Assembly: GCF_014697075.1 (NCBI RefSeq) | Contig: NZ_JACJRE010000010.1 | Span: 113,595 to 177,594 of the forward strand | Length of the DNA: 64,000 nt | Source of the DNA: Tolypothrix sp. FACHB-123 | Lineage (GTDB): Bacteria; Cyanobacteriota; Cyanobacteriia; Cyanobacteriales; Nostocaceae | Direction of reading: 5' to 3' | Made by a program: the position numbers and the translations under genes | In this document: piece after piece, positions 19,395 to 28,399 of the stretch | Layout of the letters: every line of letters begins with the position of its first letter | Position numbering within the stretch: position 1 is the first letter of the stretch | Notes under the pieces: generated by a model | What the model saw: only the letters and a program-made list of their open reading frames with translations | Databases searched by the model: none | What the model was told of the DNA's origin: nothing

Positions 19395-20774
19395 ATGACT
19401 GAGCAACGTGATGCTGATTCACTATCAGCAGATTCTCAGCAGTTAAGTCAAACTCCAGGCGATCGCCTGGAATCGGAAAATCTACCTCCGGCGCTACCTG
19501 CTGACGATTCTTGGAAAAATCGGATTGCGAATATTTGGCACAAGACAACACCACGTCTAGGGCAACTACTACCCGTGGATCAATTAGCACAGACGGTTGT
19601 GCAATGGTTCAGTGTCAGCGAAAGTCAAATTGCCGAGATTTTGCAGACAGTTCGCGCCGAACTACCAACTACGGAAGCGTTGTTAATTGGTAAACCCCAA
19701 GCAGGTAAAAGTTCGATTGTGCGGGGATTGACAGGAGTTTCTGCCGATATTGTTGGTCAAGGATTTCGCCCTCACACCCAACATACTCAGCGCTACGCCT
19801 ATCCTTCTGATGATCTGCCTTTGCTAATTTTTACTGATACAGTGGGATTGGGAGATGTTAAACAGGATACCCAAGAAATTATTCAGGAGTTAGTTGGCGA
19901 TTTAGAACAATCAACTCGCAGCGCCAGGATTTTGATTTTGACTGTGAAAATTAACGATTTTGCTACTGACACATTGCGTCAAATTGCCCAGCAGTTGCGT
20001 CAGCAGTATCCAGACATTCCTTGTCTACTAGCGGTTACCTGCTTGCACGAAGTTTATCCGCCACAGACAATGGATCATCCAGCTTACCCGCCTGATTACG
20101 AGGAAATTAATCGCGCCTTTAACGCCATTCAAGAAGACTTTGCTAAAGTTTGCGTTGGCGAAGCCTCTCCGAAGGAGACTCGTTCTGTCCTCATCGACTT
20201 TACCTTAGAAGAAGATGGTTACAACCCAGTATTCTACGGACTAGAAGCACTGCGAGACAACTTAGCCGAACTACTTCCCGAGGCTGAAGCCAAAGCAATT
20301 TATCAATTATTAGATCGGGAGGAAGCGGGTAAGCAATTAGGTAATCTCTACCGAGATGCAGGACGGCGTTACATTTTACCTTTTGCAATCATGGCAGCTA
20401 CACTTGCGGCTGTACCATTACCTTTTGCAACCATGCCCGTGCTGACTGCTTTACAAGTATCTATGGTAACTGCATTGGGGAATTTATACGGGCAGAAATT
20501 GACACCATCTCAAGCCGGTGGAGTTGTGAGTGCGATCGCAGGTGGTTTTCTCGCCCAGGCCATAGCAAGGGAATTAATCAAATTTGTTCCTGGTTTTGGT
20601 AGCGTAATTGCTGCTTCTTGGGCTGCTGCTTACACCTGGTCACTTGGGGAAACAGCCTGTGTCTACTTTGGTGACTTAATGGGTGGGAAAAAACCAGACC
20701 CGAAGAAGATTCAATCTGTGATGCAAGAAGCTTTCAAAGCTGCACAAGAACGGTTTAAGGGTATTAAGCGTTAG
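19395..20774 (+). CDS. Era-like GTPase with DUF697-type membrane domain
   Basis: 459 residues from ATG at 19395. The GTPase domain has a P-loop 'GKPQAGKSS' (about residue 98) and G3 'DTVGLGD' (about 147). The C-terminal third has hydrophobic helices (about 330-350, 375-400 and 405-425) with 'FVPGFGSVIAASWAAAYTW', the pattern of DUF697 GTPases, so it is probably membrane-associated. A small palindromic repeat, GCGTTGGCGAAGCCTCTCCGAAGGAG, is embedded in frame at 20152-20182 and encodes about ten extra residues. A second GTPase gene lies 2.1 kb downstream on the same strand. The cellular role is unknown. Confidence 0.85.
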   Translation: MTEQRDADSLSADSQQLSQTPGDRLESENLPPALPADDSWKNRIANIWHKTTPRLGQLLPVDQLAQTVVQWFSVSESQIAEILQTVRAELPTTEALLIGKPQAGKSSIVRGLTGVSADIVGQGFRPHTQHTQRYAYPSDDLPLLIFTDTVGLGDVKQDTQEIIQELVGDLEQSTRSARILILTVKINDFATDTLRQIAQQLRQQYPDIPCLLAVTCLHEVYPPQTMDHPAYPPDYEEINRAFNAIQEDFAKVCVGEASPKETRSVLIDFTLEEDGYNPVFYGLEALRDNLAELLPEAEAKAIYQLLDREEAGKQLGNLYRDAGRRYILPFAIMAATLAAVPLPFATMPVLTALQVSMVTALGNLYGQKLTPSQAGGVVSAIAGGFLAQAIARELIKFVPGFGSVIAASWAAAYTWSLGETACVYFGDLMGGKKPDPKKIQSVMQEAFKAAQERFKGIKR

Positions 20775-20838
20775 CGTAGTTCAACATATTAGAATTAAGC
20801 GTTACTCACGCTAGGCTAAAACCCGATTTTTCGTGATT

Positions 20839-21819
20839 TTACTTAGTCTGAAAGATATTTTGTACCATTTTTTTATCTACACTATTAGCAGCCCGATCCA
20901 AGGCGGCTATCTCGCCAGAATCTAACAGCCAACCTAAAGCACCAATATTCTCTTGCGCCTGTTTCACAGTCTTCGCACCTGGGATAGGAATTGTTCCTTT
21001 ACAAATACACCAGTTAATTGCTACCTGTGACATAGTTTTGTTTCTTGACTGTGCCACTTCTCGTAAACAGTCTAAAAGTGGGTCAATTCCTGGTAACAGT
21101 TGCCTAAATAATAAACCACGAATTCCTTTGGGGAAAGGGCCGGTTTTTGAGTATTTTCCTGTTAATAGCCCTAATCCCAAAGGACTATAAGCAATTAATT
21201 TTATACCCATGTCGTCGCAAACTTGCTTAAGCTGTAATTGCGTTACTGGATATGTGGAGAGTAGAGAGTATTGCACTTGCAGGGTTGCGATCGCAACTCC
21301 CCTTTCCTTAAACTTTTTATACACCCTTTGCAGACGTTTCGGCCCGTAATTAGATAATCCTACAGCTTTAACTAATCCTTGCTCGTAAAGGTCAGCTAGT
21401 CCATCCCATAACCTTTCCTCTTGCCAAGGTGCATAGTTAGCTGTAGACCAATGCATTTGTACCAAGTCTACATTTCTGCCTAACCTTTGGGCTGAAGCTT
21501 TGCAAGCTTGTACCATTGATTGACGAGTCCATCGCCAAGGATAAGCCGCTAGCTTGGTAGCAATGCAAATTTTTTCTGTGTTGATACCCTGATATTCTCG
21601 AGAAAACTGGCCGAGAAGTGTCTCACTGCGCCCTTTGAGTTTACCAGTACCGTAAGAATCGCCTGTATCGAATAAAGTTACACCGTTGCTGACACAAAGG
21701 TTAAAAACGGCTTGCAACTGATCGTCCATACTGCGATCGTATCCCCAGAGCAGTTGGTTTCCCCATGCCCAAGTTCCACAGCCCATTGTTGGTAGTGATA
21801 GTTCCCGACTAATTTGCAT
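20839..21819 (-). CDS. Aldo/keto reductase
   Basis: 326 residues from ATG at 21819; a GTG two codons upstream is possible. NADPH-dependent oxidoreductase of the AKR superfamily, a TIM barrel. The active-site set is visible: Asp and Tyr in 'LFDTGDSYGTGKLKGRSE', a Lys in 'ICIATKLAAYPW' and a His in 'LVQMHWS'. The cofactor-binding tail 'PIPGAKTVKQAQENIGALGW' is also typical. The physiological substrate cannot be told from sequence. It is convergent with the DUF697 GTPase. Confidence 0.93.
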   Translation of the reverse strand: MQISRELSLPTMGCGTWAWGNQLLWGYDRSMDDQLQAVFNLCVSNGVTLFDTGDSYGTGKLKGRSETLLGQFSREYQGINTEKICIATKLAAYPWRWTRQSMVQACKASAQRLGRNVDLVQMHWSTANYAPWQEERLWDGLADLYEQGLVKAVGLSNYGPKRLQRVYKKFKERGVAIATLQVQYSLLSTYPVTQLQLKQVCDDMGIKLIAYSPLGLGLLTGKYSKTGPFPKGIRGLLFRQLLPGIDPLLDCLREVAQSRNKTMSQVAINWCICKGTIPIPGAKTVKQAQENIGALGWLLDSGEIAALDRAANSVDKKMVQNIFQTK

Positions 21820-21940
21820 ACTCACTCGCTGTAGATTTCCTGATTAGCTTGCGATCGCCTCTCTAAAATTTCATTATCAGGCAATTAATAGCCACTTTGC
21901 TTAACAGGTTTTAGTTGAGGGTAAATCTCTACTGACTAGT

Positions 21941-22342
21941 TTATGAAAACAACCCTAAGCGAATCCAAAGCCCTCGCGCCATAATTTGTGTTTGGCTATT
22001 CATTTCCAAACAAGCAATGGTTACTCTTCCAATTATTGTTTTACCCTTAATTGTGGCGGATTCGGTTTCTACTTGAAAATGATCTTTCCACTCATTTTGT
22101 CTAGGATTAAACAGACGAGCTTCTGTATTAGATTCTGGATCGATTCCACTGCTACGAGTACCTTTACGAAGATTACAGGAACGACAAGCAAGGGCTAAGT
22201 TGTACTCAGCATTAGCACCGCCTTTGGAAATGGGAACAATATGTTCAACTTCAAATGGGAAATTGAATACCATTTCTGGTGCATGACAATATTCACAGCA
22301 ATGAGCAGCGCGATCGGCAACTAGGGTATAAAAAGGATTCAT
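21941..22342 (-). CDS. HNH endonuclease
   Basis: 133 residues. Two CxxC pairs (Cys16/Cys19, Cys53/Cys56) flank an HNH core with His34 in 'EVEHIVPISKGG', Asn48 and Asn57, the zinc-stabilised beta-beta-alpha metal fold. It probably nicks or cuts nucleic acid. It overlaps the upstream gene by ATGA (22339-22342), so the two are translationally coupled. There is no methylase, phage or restriction context, so a free-standing or homing-type role cannot be separated. Confidence 0.9.
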   Translation of the reverse strand: MNPFYTLVADRAAHCCEYCHAPEMVFNFPFEVEHIVPISKGGANAEYNLALACRSCNLRKGTRSSGIDPESNTEARLFNPRQNEWKDHFQVETESATIKGKTIIGRVTIACLEMNSQTQIMARGLWIRLGLFS

Positions 22343-22701
22343 TGGCCGATCTGTTGTAGCAAGACTGCTGAACGAGCTGTTGCAGCTTTTAATTCAGCCT
22401 CAACAAGGCTATTTAACTCTGCTTGTTCCATTGGAGTTAATTCTTGTCCGCGATCGCGTGCTGTTCGCCACAGACTCATCAACTCTGCTAAACGCTGTTG
22501 CTGTTGGGCGCTAAAAAACCAATCGGGACGAAAACTCTGTAGTACCAACAGAGTGCTAAATTCTTCATCTTCGAGTTGTGCTGTCAAAGCATCCAACGCT
22601 TCACCCGCAGTTCTACCTGTTGATTGCTTATCACCTGCGATCGCTCGATAAATTTTCTTTCCACTAGCATCCGATATGGGCAGGATTGCGACTGTGGTCA
22701 T
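22339..22701 (-). CDS. Hypothetical protein coupled to the HNH gene
   Basis: 120 residues. The N-terminal half has the look of a small alpha/beta unit ('ISDASGKKIYRAIAGDKQSTGRTAGEAL'). The C-terminal half (about 63-115) is helical and rich in Gln, Glu and Ala. I recognise no named family. The four-base overlap with the HNH gene makes a joint role likely, for example a cognate regulator or immunity partner; this is inference from arrangement only. Confidence 0.75.
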   Translation of the reverse strand: MTTVAILPISDASGKKIYRAIAGDKQSTGRTAGEALDALTAQLEDEEFSTLLVLQSFRPDWFFSAQQQQRLAELMSLWRTARDRGQELTPMEQAELNSLVEAELKAATARSAVLLQQIGQ

Positions 22702-22894
22702 ACCCTTAACATGAGAGCTTTCTGCTTAATTATTATAGTTTGATTCACCTTTTAGTTTTTAACTGAAGGGCTAAAATCCTGTGACCAGATCTGAGAATTC
22801 TGTCCAAATATAGAAACGATAGACTTGAGACAAGCGTAATTTTTATCAAAGAAGCTGATTATAAATAATTTGTGATTGAGGTAGGTATCAGGTA

Positions 22895-24811
22895 ATGGTG
22901 CGTTTAAAATTGTGGCAATGGCTTATATTAGCAGCGCCGATCGCGTTAATCGTCACTTTCTTGCTGGTAGCCGCAGGTTCCCAGATCCATACGTGGGGAA
23001 TTAATTGGATTTGGGCTGTATTTACCCTATTATTTGTTGGGTGGCGTTGGTTGCTGGTTAAGTGGACTCGACCAGAGGTAGAACAATTAGAGGCGGTATT
23101 AGCTCAGGTTAATGAAGAATTAGCCGCTACTGTAGATTATAATCAATTACCAGCAGGAAATGACGCTACTACTCAAGCTCAAGCAGTTTTAAATGAAGTT
23201 TTGCAAGCATCTCAAAGCGATCGCCCGATTTGGGAAGATTGGGCAACTTTCTGGACGCGATGCCAAAATTTAGTGGTAGCGATCGCTCATATTTACCATC
23301 CTGAGGTGAAATATCCCCTATTAAATATTTACGTTACCCAAGCCTATGGGTTAATTCGGGGAACGGTGGATGATTTGGATCAATGGATGCAAAAGCTATC
23401 ACCTGCTTTAAATCAAGTAACAGTTGGGCAAGCTTACCAAGCTTATGAAGTCTATCGCAAGTTAGAACCATCCGCCCGTAAACTCTTTCAAGCTTGGAAT
23501 TGGGCACAATGGTTATTGAATCCGGCGGCGGCTGTGGCTAAAAAAGCGAGTCAGAGATATAATAGCCAAGCAAATCAGCAATTATTGGTGAATTTAAGCC
23601 AAATGCTCCGAGAAGCGGCTTTACGCAATTTGTGCCGTCAAGCGATCGCTCTTTATAGTGGTAGTACTTTACCTGCTGGAGAATTTTCGGCTGTCACTAC
23701 TACTCCCAGCCTACCCAAGGCGAAAACGCAAACGTTAAAAGAAATCCTCGCCCAAGTTGAACCAGTAGAAACTGTAGCGCAAAAACCTGTAAATATTCTG
23801 TTGGTAGGGCGCACCGGTTCGGGAAAAAGCAGCTTAATTAACAGTTTATTTTCCTCAGAATTAGCTGCTGTTGATGTCTTACCTAGTACCGATAAAATTC
23901 AAAATTATCAATGGCAGACTTCCAATAAAGAAACCCTAACACTATGGGATACTCCAGGGTATGAGCAAGTCAACCGCGCAGATTTCCGCGATTTAGTTTT
24001 AGACTATGCTACAAAGGCAGATTTACTATTATTAGTTACCCCAGCTTTAGATCCCGCCTTGCAAATGGATGTAGATTTTCTCAAAGATATACAGGCGGAA
24101 GTTAAAGATTTACCTGTAATAACTATAGTTACCCAAGTCGATCGCCTGCGTCCGATTCGCGAGTGGGAACCGCCTTATGATTGGGAATGGGGCGATCGCG
24201 CCAAGGAAATTTCCATCCGCGAAGCTACACAATATCGGGCGCAATTGTTGGGGGATTTCTCGAAGTTAGTTTTACCTGTGGTAACTAGCGACAGCAAAAC
24301 TAATCGTGCTGCTTGGGGAATTGAAGCTTTATCTTTAGGATTAGTAGCAGCGATCGCACCTGCAAAACAACTGCGTCTGGCGCGTTTTTTACGTAACTTA
24401 GAAGCCCGTACCGTTGAAGCTGCCAAGATTATTGATAATTACACCTTCCAGATGGCGACAACCCAAGGACTGACATCGCTGCTGAAAAGTCCCGTTCTCC
24501 AGTTCATTTCCACCCTATCAACCGGTTCGCCCACTCTGGCATACTTGCTAGCAGAAAGAATTCCCGTGGAACAGTTACCTGTTGTCATTGGGAAGTTGCA
24601 AATGGCTTATGACCTTTTCTCTCTCTTAAATACTGGTAAATCAAGCAATTTTGATTTATTAACCCTTTGGCCGTTATTGGTAGAAAATACAGCCGCCAGC
24701 GATACCTGGGCTTTTGGTCATGCTTTAGTTGAATACTGGACTCAGAATCTCACAGTTGAACAATTGCGAGAGCGGTTTAATTATTATCTCAATATGTCTG
24801 TGAGCAAATAA
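22895..24811 (+). CDS. Membrane-anchored Era/dynamin-like GTPase
   Basis: 638 residues. Two TM helices lie at the N-terminus (about 8-28 and 34-53), followed by a helical region (about 60-290). The GTPase domain starts near residue 300: P-loop 'LLVGRTGSGKSSL', G3 'DTPGYE' (about 351) and G4-like 'TQVD' (about 412). The C-terminal part is helical and amphipathic. GTPases of this type in cyanobacteria are commonly annotated but rarely tested. It shares the fold and membrane link with the GTPase at 19395, but the domain order is reversed (membrane part first). GTP binding is well supported; the role is unknown. Confidence 0.85.
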   Translation: MVRLKLWQWLILAAPIALIVTFLLVAAGSQIHTWGINWIWAVFTLLFVGWRWLLVKWTRPEVEQLEAVLAQVNEELAATVDYNQLPAGNDATTQAQAVLNEVLQASQSDRPIWEDWATFWTRCQNLVVAIAHIYHPEVKYPLLNIYVTQAYGLIRGTVDDLDQWMQKLSPALNQVTVGQAYQAYEVYRKLEPSARKLFQAWNWAQWLLNPAAAVAKKASQRYNSQANQQLLVNLSQMLREAALRNLCRQAIALYSGSTLPAGEFSAVTTTPSLPKAKTQTLKEILAQVEPVETVAQKPVNILLVGRTGSGKSSLINSLFSSELAAVDVLPSTDKIQNYQWQTSNKETLTLWDTPGYEQVNRADFRDLVLDYATKADLLLLVTPALDPALQMDVDFLKDIQAEVKDLPVITIVTQVDRLRPIREWEPPYDWEWGDRAKEISIREATQYRAQLLGDFSKLVLPVVTSDSKTNRAAWGIEALSLGLVAAIAPAKQLRLARFLRNLEARTVEAAKIIDNYTFQMATTQGLTSLLKSPVLQFISTLSTGSPTLAYLLAERIPVEQLPVVIGKLQMAYDLFSLLNTGKSSNFDLLTLWPLLVENTAASDTWAFGHALVEYWTQNLTVEQLRERFNYYLNMSVSK

Positions 24812-25423
24812 GGTGCAGTGTCAAGGCTTCGGCTACGCTCAGCCTTGACTGTTGACTAATAATTTTTTCGCTTTAGCACATTAATATTTACATTAAAGTA
24901 TTGCTGTATACACTTTTTGATTATAAGAGTGACATTACTGCCTAATTTTTTCCTGGTCAGTGATCTCAATCACTGGTATTTTCCTGGGTGTAATGTAGGC
25001 AATTCATCACAGTAATGCAAGTTTTATGTCTTCATTCAAGCTGTGGTGATTAAGGAAAAGTGGTGAATTTTCCTAATAGTTTAATCAATATTCTTACATA
25101 GCTCTAAACAACGAATGTAATAGGTTTTTGCCAGATGTTTTACGACTAGTTTATCTAAAGTCAGGCTGATATGTAAAAAATTTATTTAAATCAGATAAAG
25201 CAAAATTAAAGTTATTCATCTAAAACAGGTTGAAAGCCAATTACATCCAAGAATTACTTAATGATTTTTTTGTCTTTCTATCAAGAAGTTCTTTAAATAA
25301 AACACACATCTCTTAAGTCAAGTTTTATATAAAAACACGTACAAATACAGTTCTGATTTCAGTAGTCTAAGTTACACAATATTCAGTATGAAGGTTTGTT
25401 ACGAAACTTAAGAGCCGAAAGAC
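24812..25423. other. Long AT-rich leader region of the DUF4114 gene
   Basis: 612 bp without a supportable gene. 24822-24849 is a palindromic small dispersed repeat (AAGGCTTCGGCTACGCTCAGCCTT). 24958-24975 is a small hairpin, CAGTGAT-CTCA-ATCACTG. The remainder is AT-rich and could hold distant promoter or leader elements for the gene starting at 25424; no box was identified with confidence. Confidence 0.5.
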
Positions 25424-28102
25424 ATGACTACAATTTCTCACTTAAACAATTCAAACAACGCAAACAACGGAATTTTTACTGTAGGTTCAATCGGTACAGT
25501 TAGCGTCGATTTTCTCTATGATGGCGGGCTGAATAAGGGAGAGATAGCAATTTTCAGCCTTGAAGGTATGGAAAATCTGGAGGTAGGCTCTACAGAATTT
25601 ATTCTGGAAGCTAGCAAACGCGCTCTCAGCAATTCTAATTCTGGTTATGTAGTAGTGCGGGATGAAAGCGATCGCGCACGCTTCAGCGATCTCAAAAATG
25701 AGTTGTCTTGGGAAAAAGATTTTAACAGCGGTGTATACCAAGGGCCGCAACAGTTTCAGATGAAAGCGGGAACTAAGTTCGCAATGATGTTAGTTTCCAA
25801 TAGTACAGTTGCGAAGATTGCTCAAAGTTCCACACCTAGCACCACTAACGTTCTATTTTCTTTCGGTTCAGTAGATAAGACTACAGGAAAAGTTGCACCC
25901 CAAATCGCAGATATCACTGGTGAAGGAACTACCTTCGGTTGGGAAGATATTAATACCTTAAAATCCAACGATCGCGATTTTAACGATATGGTAGTTCAGG
26001 TGTTGGGTGCAACAGCAACCGCATCATCTCTTCAAGATTCTGTCTACGCTAACCGCAATTGGTTAAATACCCAAGTCGGACAAGAATTAGTACAATATGC
26101 CAACCGTCCTCAGTTTGAAACAGGTACTTTTATAGTCGATGGTACAGGTAAAGTGCAATTTGACTATCTCTATGACGGCGGTTCGTATCAAGGAGAAGTA
26201 GCTGTTTTTAGCCTCAAAGGGATGGAAAACTACCAACCAGGCTCCTTAGAGTTTATTCGCGAAGCTACAAAGCGCGCTTTAAGTAACTCCACAGAAGGTC
26301 ATATTCTCATTAGCGATCGCAAAGAAGGCGCGCGTTTTAACAGCAATACTAGTTGGGAGCCTAACTTCAATGCTGGTAATTACCAAGGAGTTAAGTCGTT
26401 CCAGATGAACACTGGCGATGAGGTGGCATTTATGTTAGTACAAAATACCACCTTTAATGAAGTTTATAGCCAACCCTATGTTACATCTCAATCAGGCAAA
26501 CAAGTTATTTTTTCTACCGACAAACAGCAGATAGTTGCAGTAGATAATAATGGAACCCTAGCATTTGAAGATCTCAGCGTTAGCTCTGGTAAATCAGACA
26601 AAGATTTCAATGACCTTGTCTTCCAAACCAAAGGACTTAAAAGTAATAATGTTGCCAAAATAGACGCTGAGATTAATCCTGATCGAGATTGGCGAACTAC
26701 TGCTAGCGGACAAGAGTTACTCAAATACACTGACCGCTCTAGATATAGCGAAGGAGTATTTCAAGTTGGTGAAACTGGTAAGCTAACTTTTGACTTTCTC
26801 TATGATGGCGGCTGGTATCAAGGAGAGTTTGCTTTATTTAGCCTCACAGGTATGGAAAATTATCAACCTGGTTCTCAGGCTTTTATTAAAGAAGCAACTA
26901 AACGCGCTCTCAGCAATTCTAAATTAGGTTACGTTTTGGCTAAAGACTCTTCTGAAGGGGCAAAATTTACGGAAAAAATGCCTTGGGAACCTAATTTTAA
27001 TTCTGGAAACTATCTAGGGGTAAAAACCTTCGAGATGAATCCAGGAGATAAATTTGCCTTTATGCTGATACCCAATACTAGTGTTAAGGACATCAATCAA
27101 GCTAAAGGACTCAACAAAGACAGTCACATGTGGCAATATGGTAAGGTTCCTTTGTTCTCCATCCCCGAAGCTAATCCAAATGTTGCAGTCGGACAGATTG
27201 TCAATGTAGATAGTAATGGAACCTTTGCCTTTGAGGATATTCCTACTGGTTCTTCTACTTCCGATCGCGATTATAACGATTTTATTTTCCAAATCAAAGG
27301 CGCTACAGGAATTACCCAATCCATAGATACTTTCTCCAATTTTGAGCGGAATTGGCGCACCACAAATGTGGGACAACAATTACTTGAATATGCTAACCGG
27401 GCGATTTTCGATGAAGGAATCTTTATTGCCGATCAAACTGGCCAAGTTAAAGTTGACTTCCTCTACGACGGCGGTAATTATCATCAAGGGGAATTAGGTA
27501 TCTTTAGCCTTCGGGGAATGGATATGTACGAAATCGGCTCTACAGCTTTCATGACAGAAGCAATTAGCCGTGCTACTGGCAATAAAAATTTAAATGAAGA
27601 TATATATGGCTATATTGTGGTGCAAGATCCTGTAGAAGGCGCGCGGTTCACTGATAATAGTGCCATTCTTAACTGGGAACCGAATTTCAATAATGAGGAG
27701 TATAAAGGCGAGAAAATTTATCAGATGCAAGGAGGAGATACTTTTGGTTTTGTTTTCGCCGCTAATGGAACTCTTCAAGATGCTTTGACTGGACAAGGTG
27801 CAGCCAGCAATAAACTTTTCTTCTCGATGTCTGCTGCTAATTTAAACGATACTGTACAAGTAGCAGAATTCTTGACAGGAGATAAAAGCGCGGTTATCGG
27901 TTTTGAAGATGTGGCTATTGATAATGGTTCTAATCGCGACTACAACGATTTTGTGATTAGTCTGGGTGGAATTAAGACTGTCGGTCTCCCCAGTATCCAA
28001 GATGTAGCGATTTCCAATCACAATTGGACAAATACAGAAATAGGTACGGCAATTACCAAATACTTTGAAGAAATGACAAATCCATCAACCAACCTATTTT
28101 AA
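25424..28102 (+). CDS. Four-repeat DUF4114 protein, probably extracellular
   Basis: 892 residues built from four copies of a 211-225-residue unit. Each unit has 'DFLYDGG' near its start and ends in an acidic Asp/Asn loop: SNDRDFNDMVV, KSDKDFNDLVF, TSDRDYNDFIF, GSNRDYNDFVI. That loop is typical of DUF4114 and looks like a calcium site. Units 2-4 open with 'NWxxTxxGQ' (near residues 210, 421 and 641). Unit 1 lacks this opening, while the C-terminus has an extra one ('NHNWTNTEIG', residue 866), so the repeat phase is shifted. There is no N-terminal signal peptide. DUF4114 proteins are often surface or matrix proteins exported by other routes; no transporter is nearby. Confidence 0.82.
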   Translation: MTTISHLNNSNNANNGIFTVGSIGTVSVDFLYDGGLNKGEIAIFSLEGMENLEVGSTEFILEASKRALSNSNSGYVVVRDESDRARFSDLKNELSWEKDFNSGVYQGPQQFQMKAGTKFAMMLVSNSTVAKIAQSSTPSTTNVLFSFGSVDKTTGKVAPQIADITGEGTTFGWEDINTLKSNDRDFNDMVVQVLGATATASSLQDSVYANRNWLNTQVGQELVQYANRPQFETGTFIVDGTGKVQFDYLYDGGSYQGEVAVFSLKGMENYQPGSLEFIREATKRALSNSTEGHILISDRKEGARFNSNTSWEPNFNAGNYQGVKSFQMNTGDEVAFMLVQNTTFNEVYSQPYVTSQSGKQVIFSTDKQQIVAVDNNGTLAFEDLSVSSGKSDKDFNDLVFQTKGLKSNNVAKIDAEINPDRDWRTTASGQELLKYTDRSRYSEGVFQVGETGKLTFDFLYDGGWYQGEFALFSLTGMENYQPGSQAFIKEATKRALSNSKLGYVLAKDSSEGAKFTEKMPWEPNFNSGNYLGVKTFEMNPGDKFAFMLIPNTSVKDINQAKGLNKDSHMWQYGKVPLFSIPEANPNVAVGQIVNVDSNGTFAFEDIPTGSSTSDRDYNDFIFQIKGATGITQSIDTFSNFERNWRTTNVGQQLLEYANRAIFDEGIFIADQTGQVKVDFLYDGGNYHQGELGIFSLRGMDMYEIGSTAFMTEAISRATGNKNLNEDIYGYIVVQDPVEGARFTDNSAILNWEPNFNNEEYKGEKIYQMQGGDTFGFVFAANGTLQDALTGQGAASNKLFFSMSAANLNDTVQVAEFLTGDKSAVIGFEDVAIDNGSNRDYNDFVISLGGIKTVGLPSIQDVAISNHNWTNTEIGTAITKYFEEMTNPSTNLF

Positions 28103-28234
28103 ACATCTGTGTTTGACTTTAGACTTGTGGTACGAAAGGCGGCTTTGTTTGTGGTCAGGTTCGACTAATCTTTTCAATAATCTAAAATGTGCAATACCAA
28201 ATAATATCTGAATCAAACATTAGCCTTGTGATTT

Positions 28235-28272
28235 TTTTTCGGAGTTAGGACTTGAGTTCTAACTCCGAAAAA
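28235..28272. repeat. Perfect inverted repeat between convergent genes
   Basis: TTTTTCGGAGTTAG at 28235-28248 pairs with CTAACTCCGAAAAA at 28259-28272 around a 10-nt loop. On both strands the hairpin is followed by A rather than T, so it is not a textbook terminator although it sits between two convergent genes. Confidence 0.7.
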
Positions 28273-28399
28273 CACAAAAAGCAAAGTTTATTTACAGCGC
28301 TAACAGCTACCGTTTTGGGAAATTCAAAATGAATACAGCGTCAGCATTGTTTTTAGTTAAGGATGGGTAGTTGATTCACGTCGCAGTGTACTAGTCAAA

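Noticed and set aside
28235-28272. Terminator between the DUF4114 and PhoD genes
   Set aside because: The stem is followed by A runs on both strands, so it is listed as an inverted repeat only.
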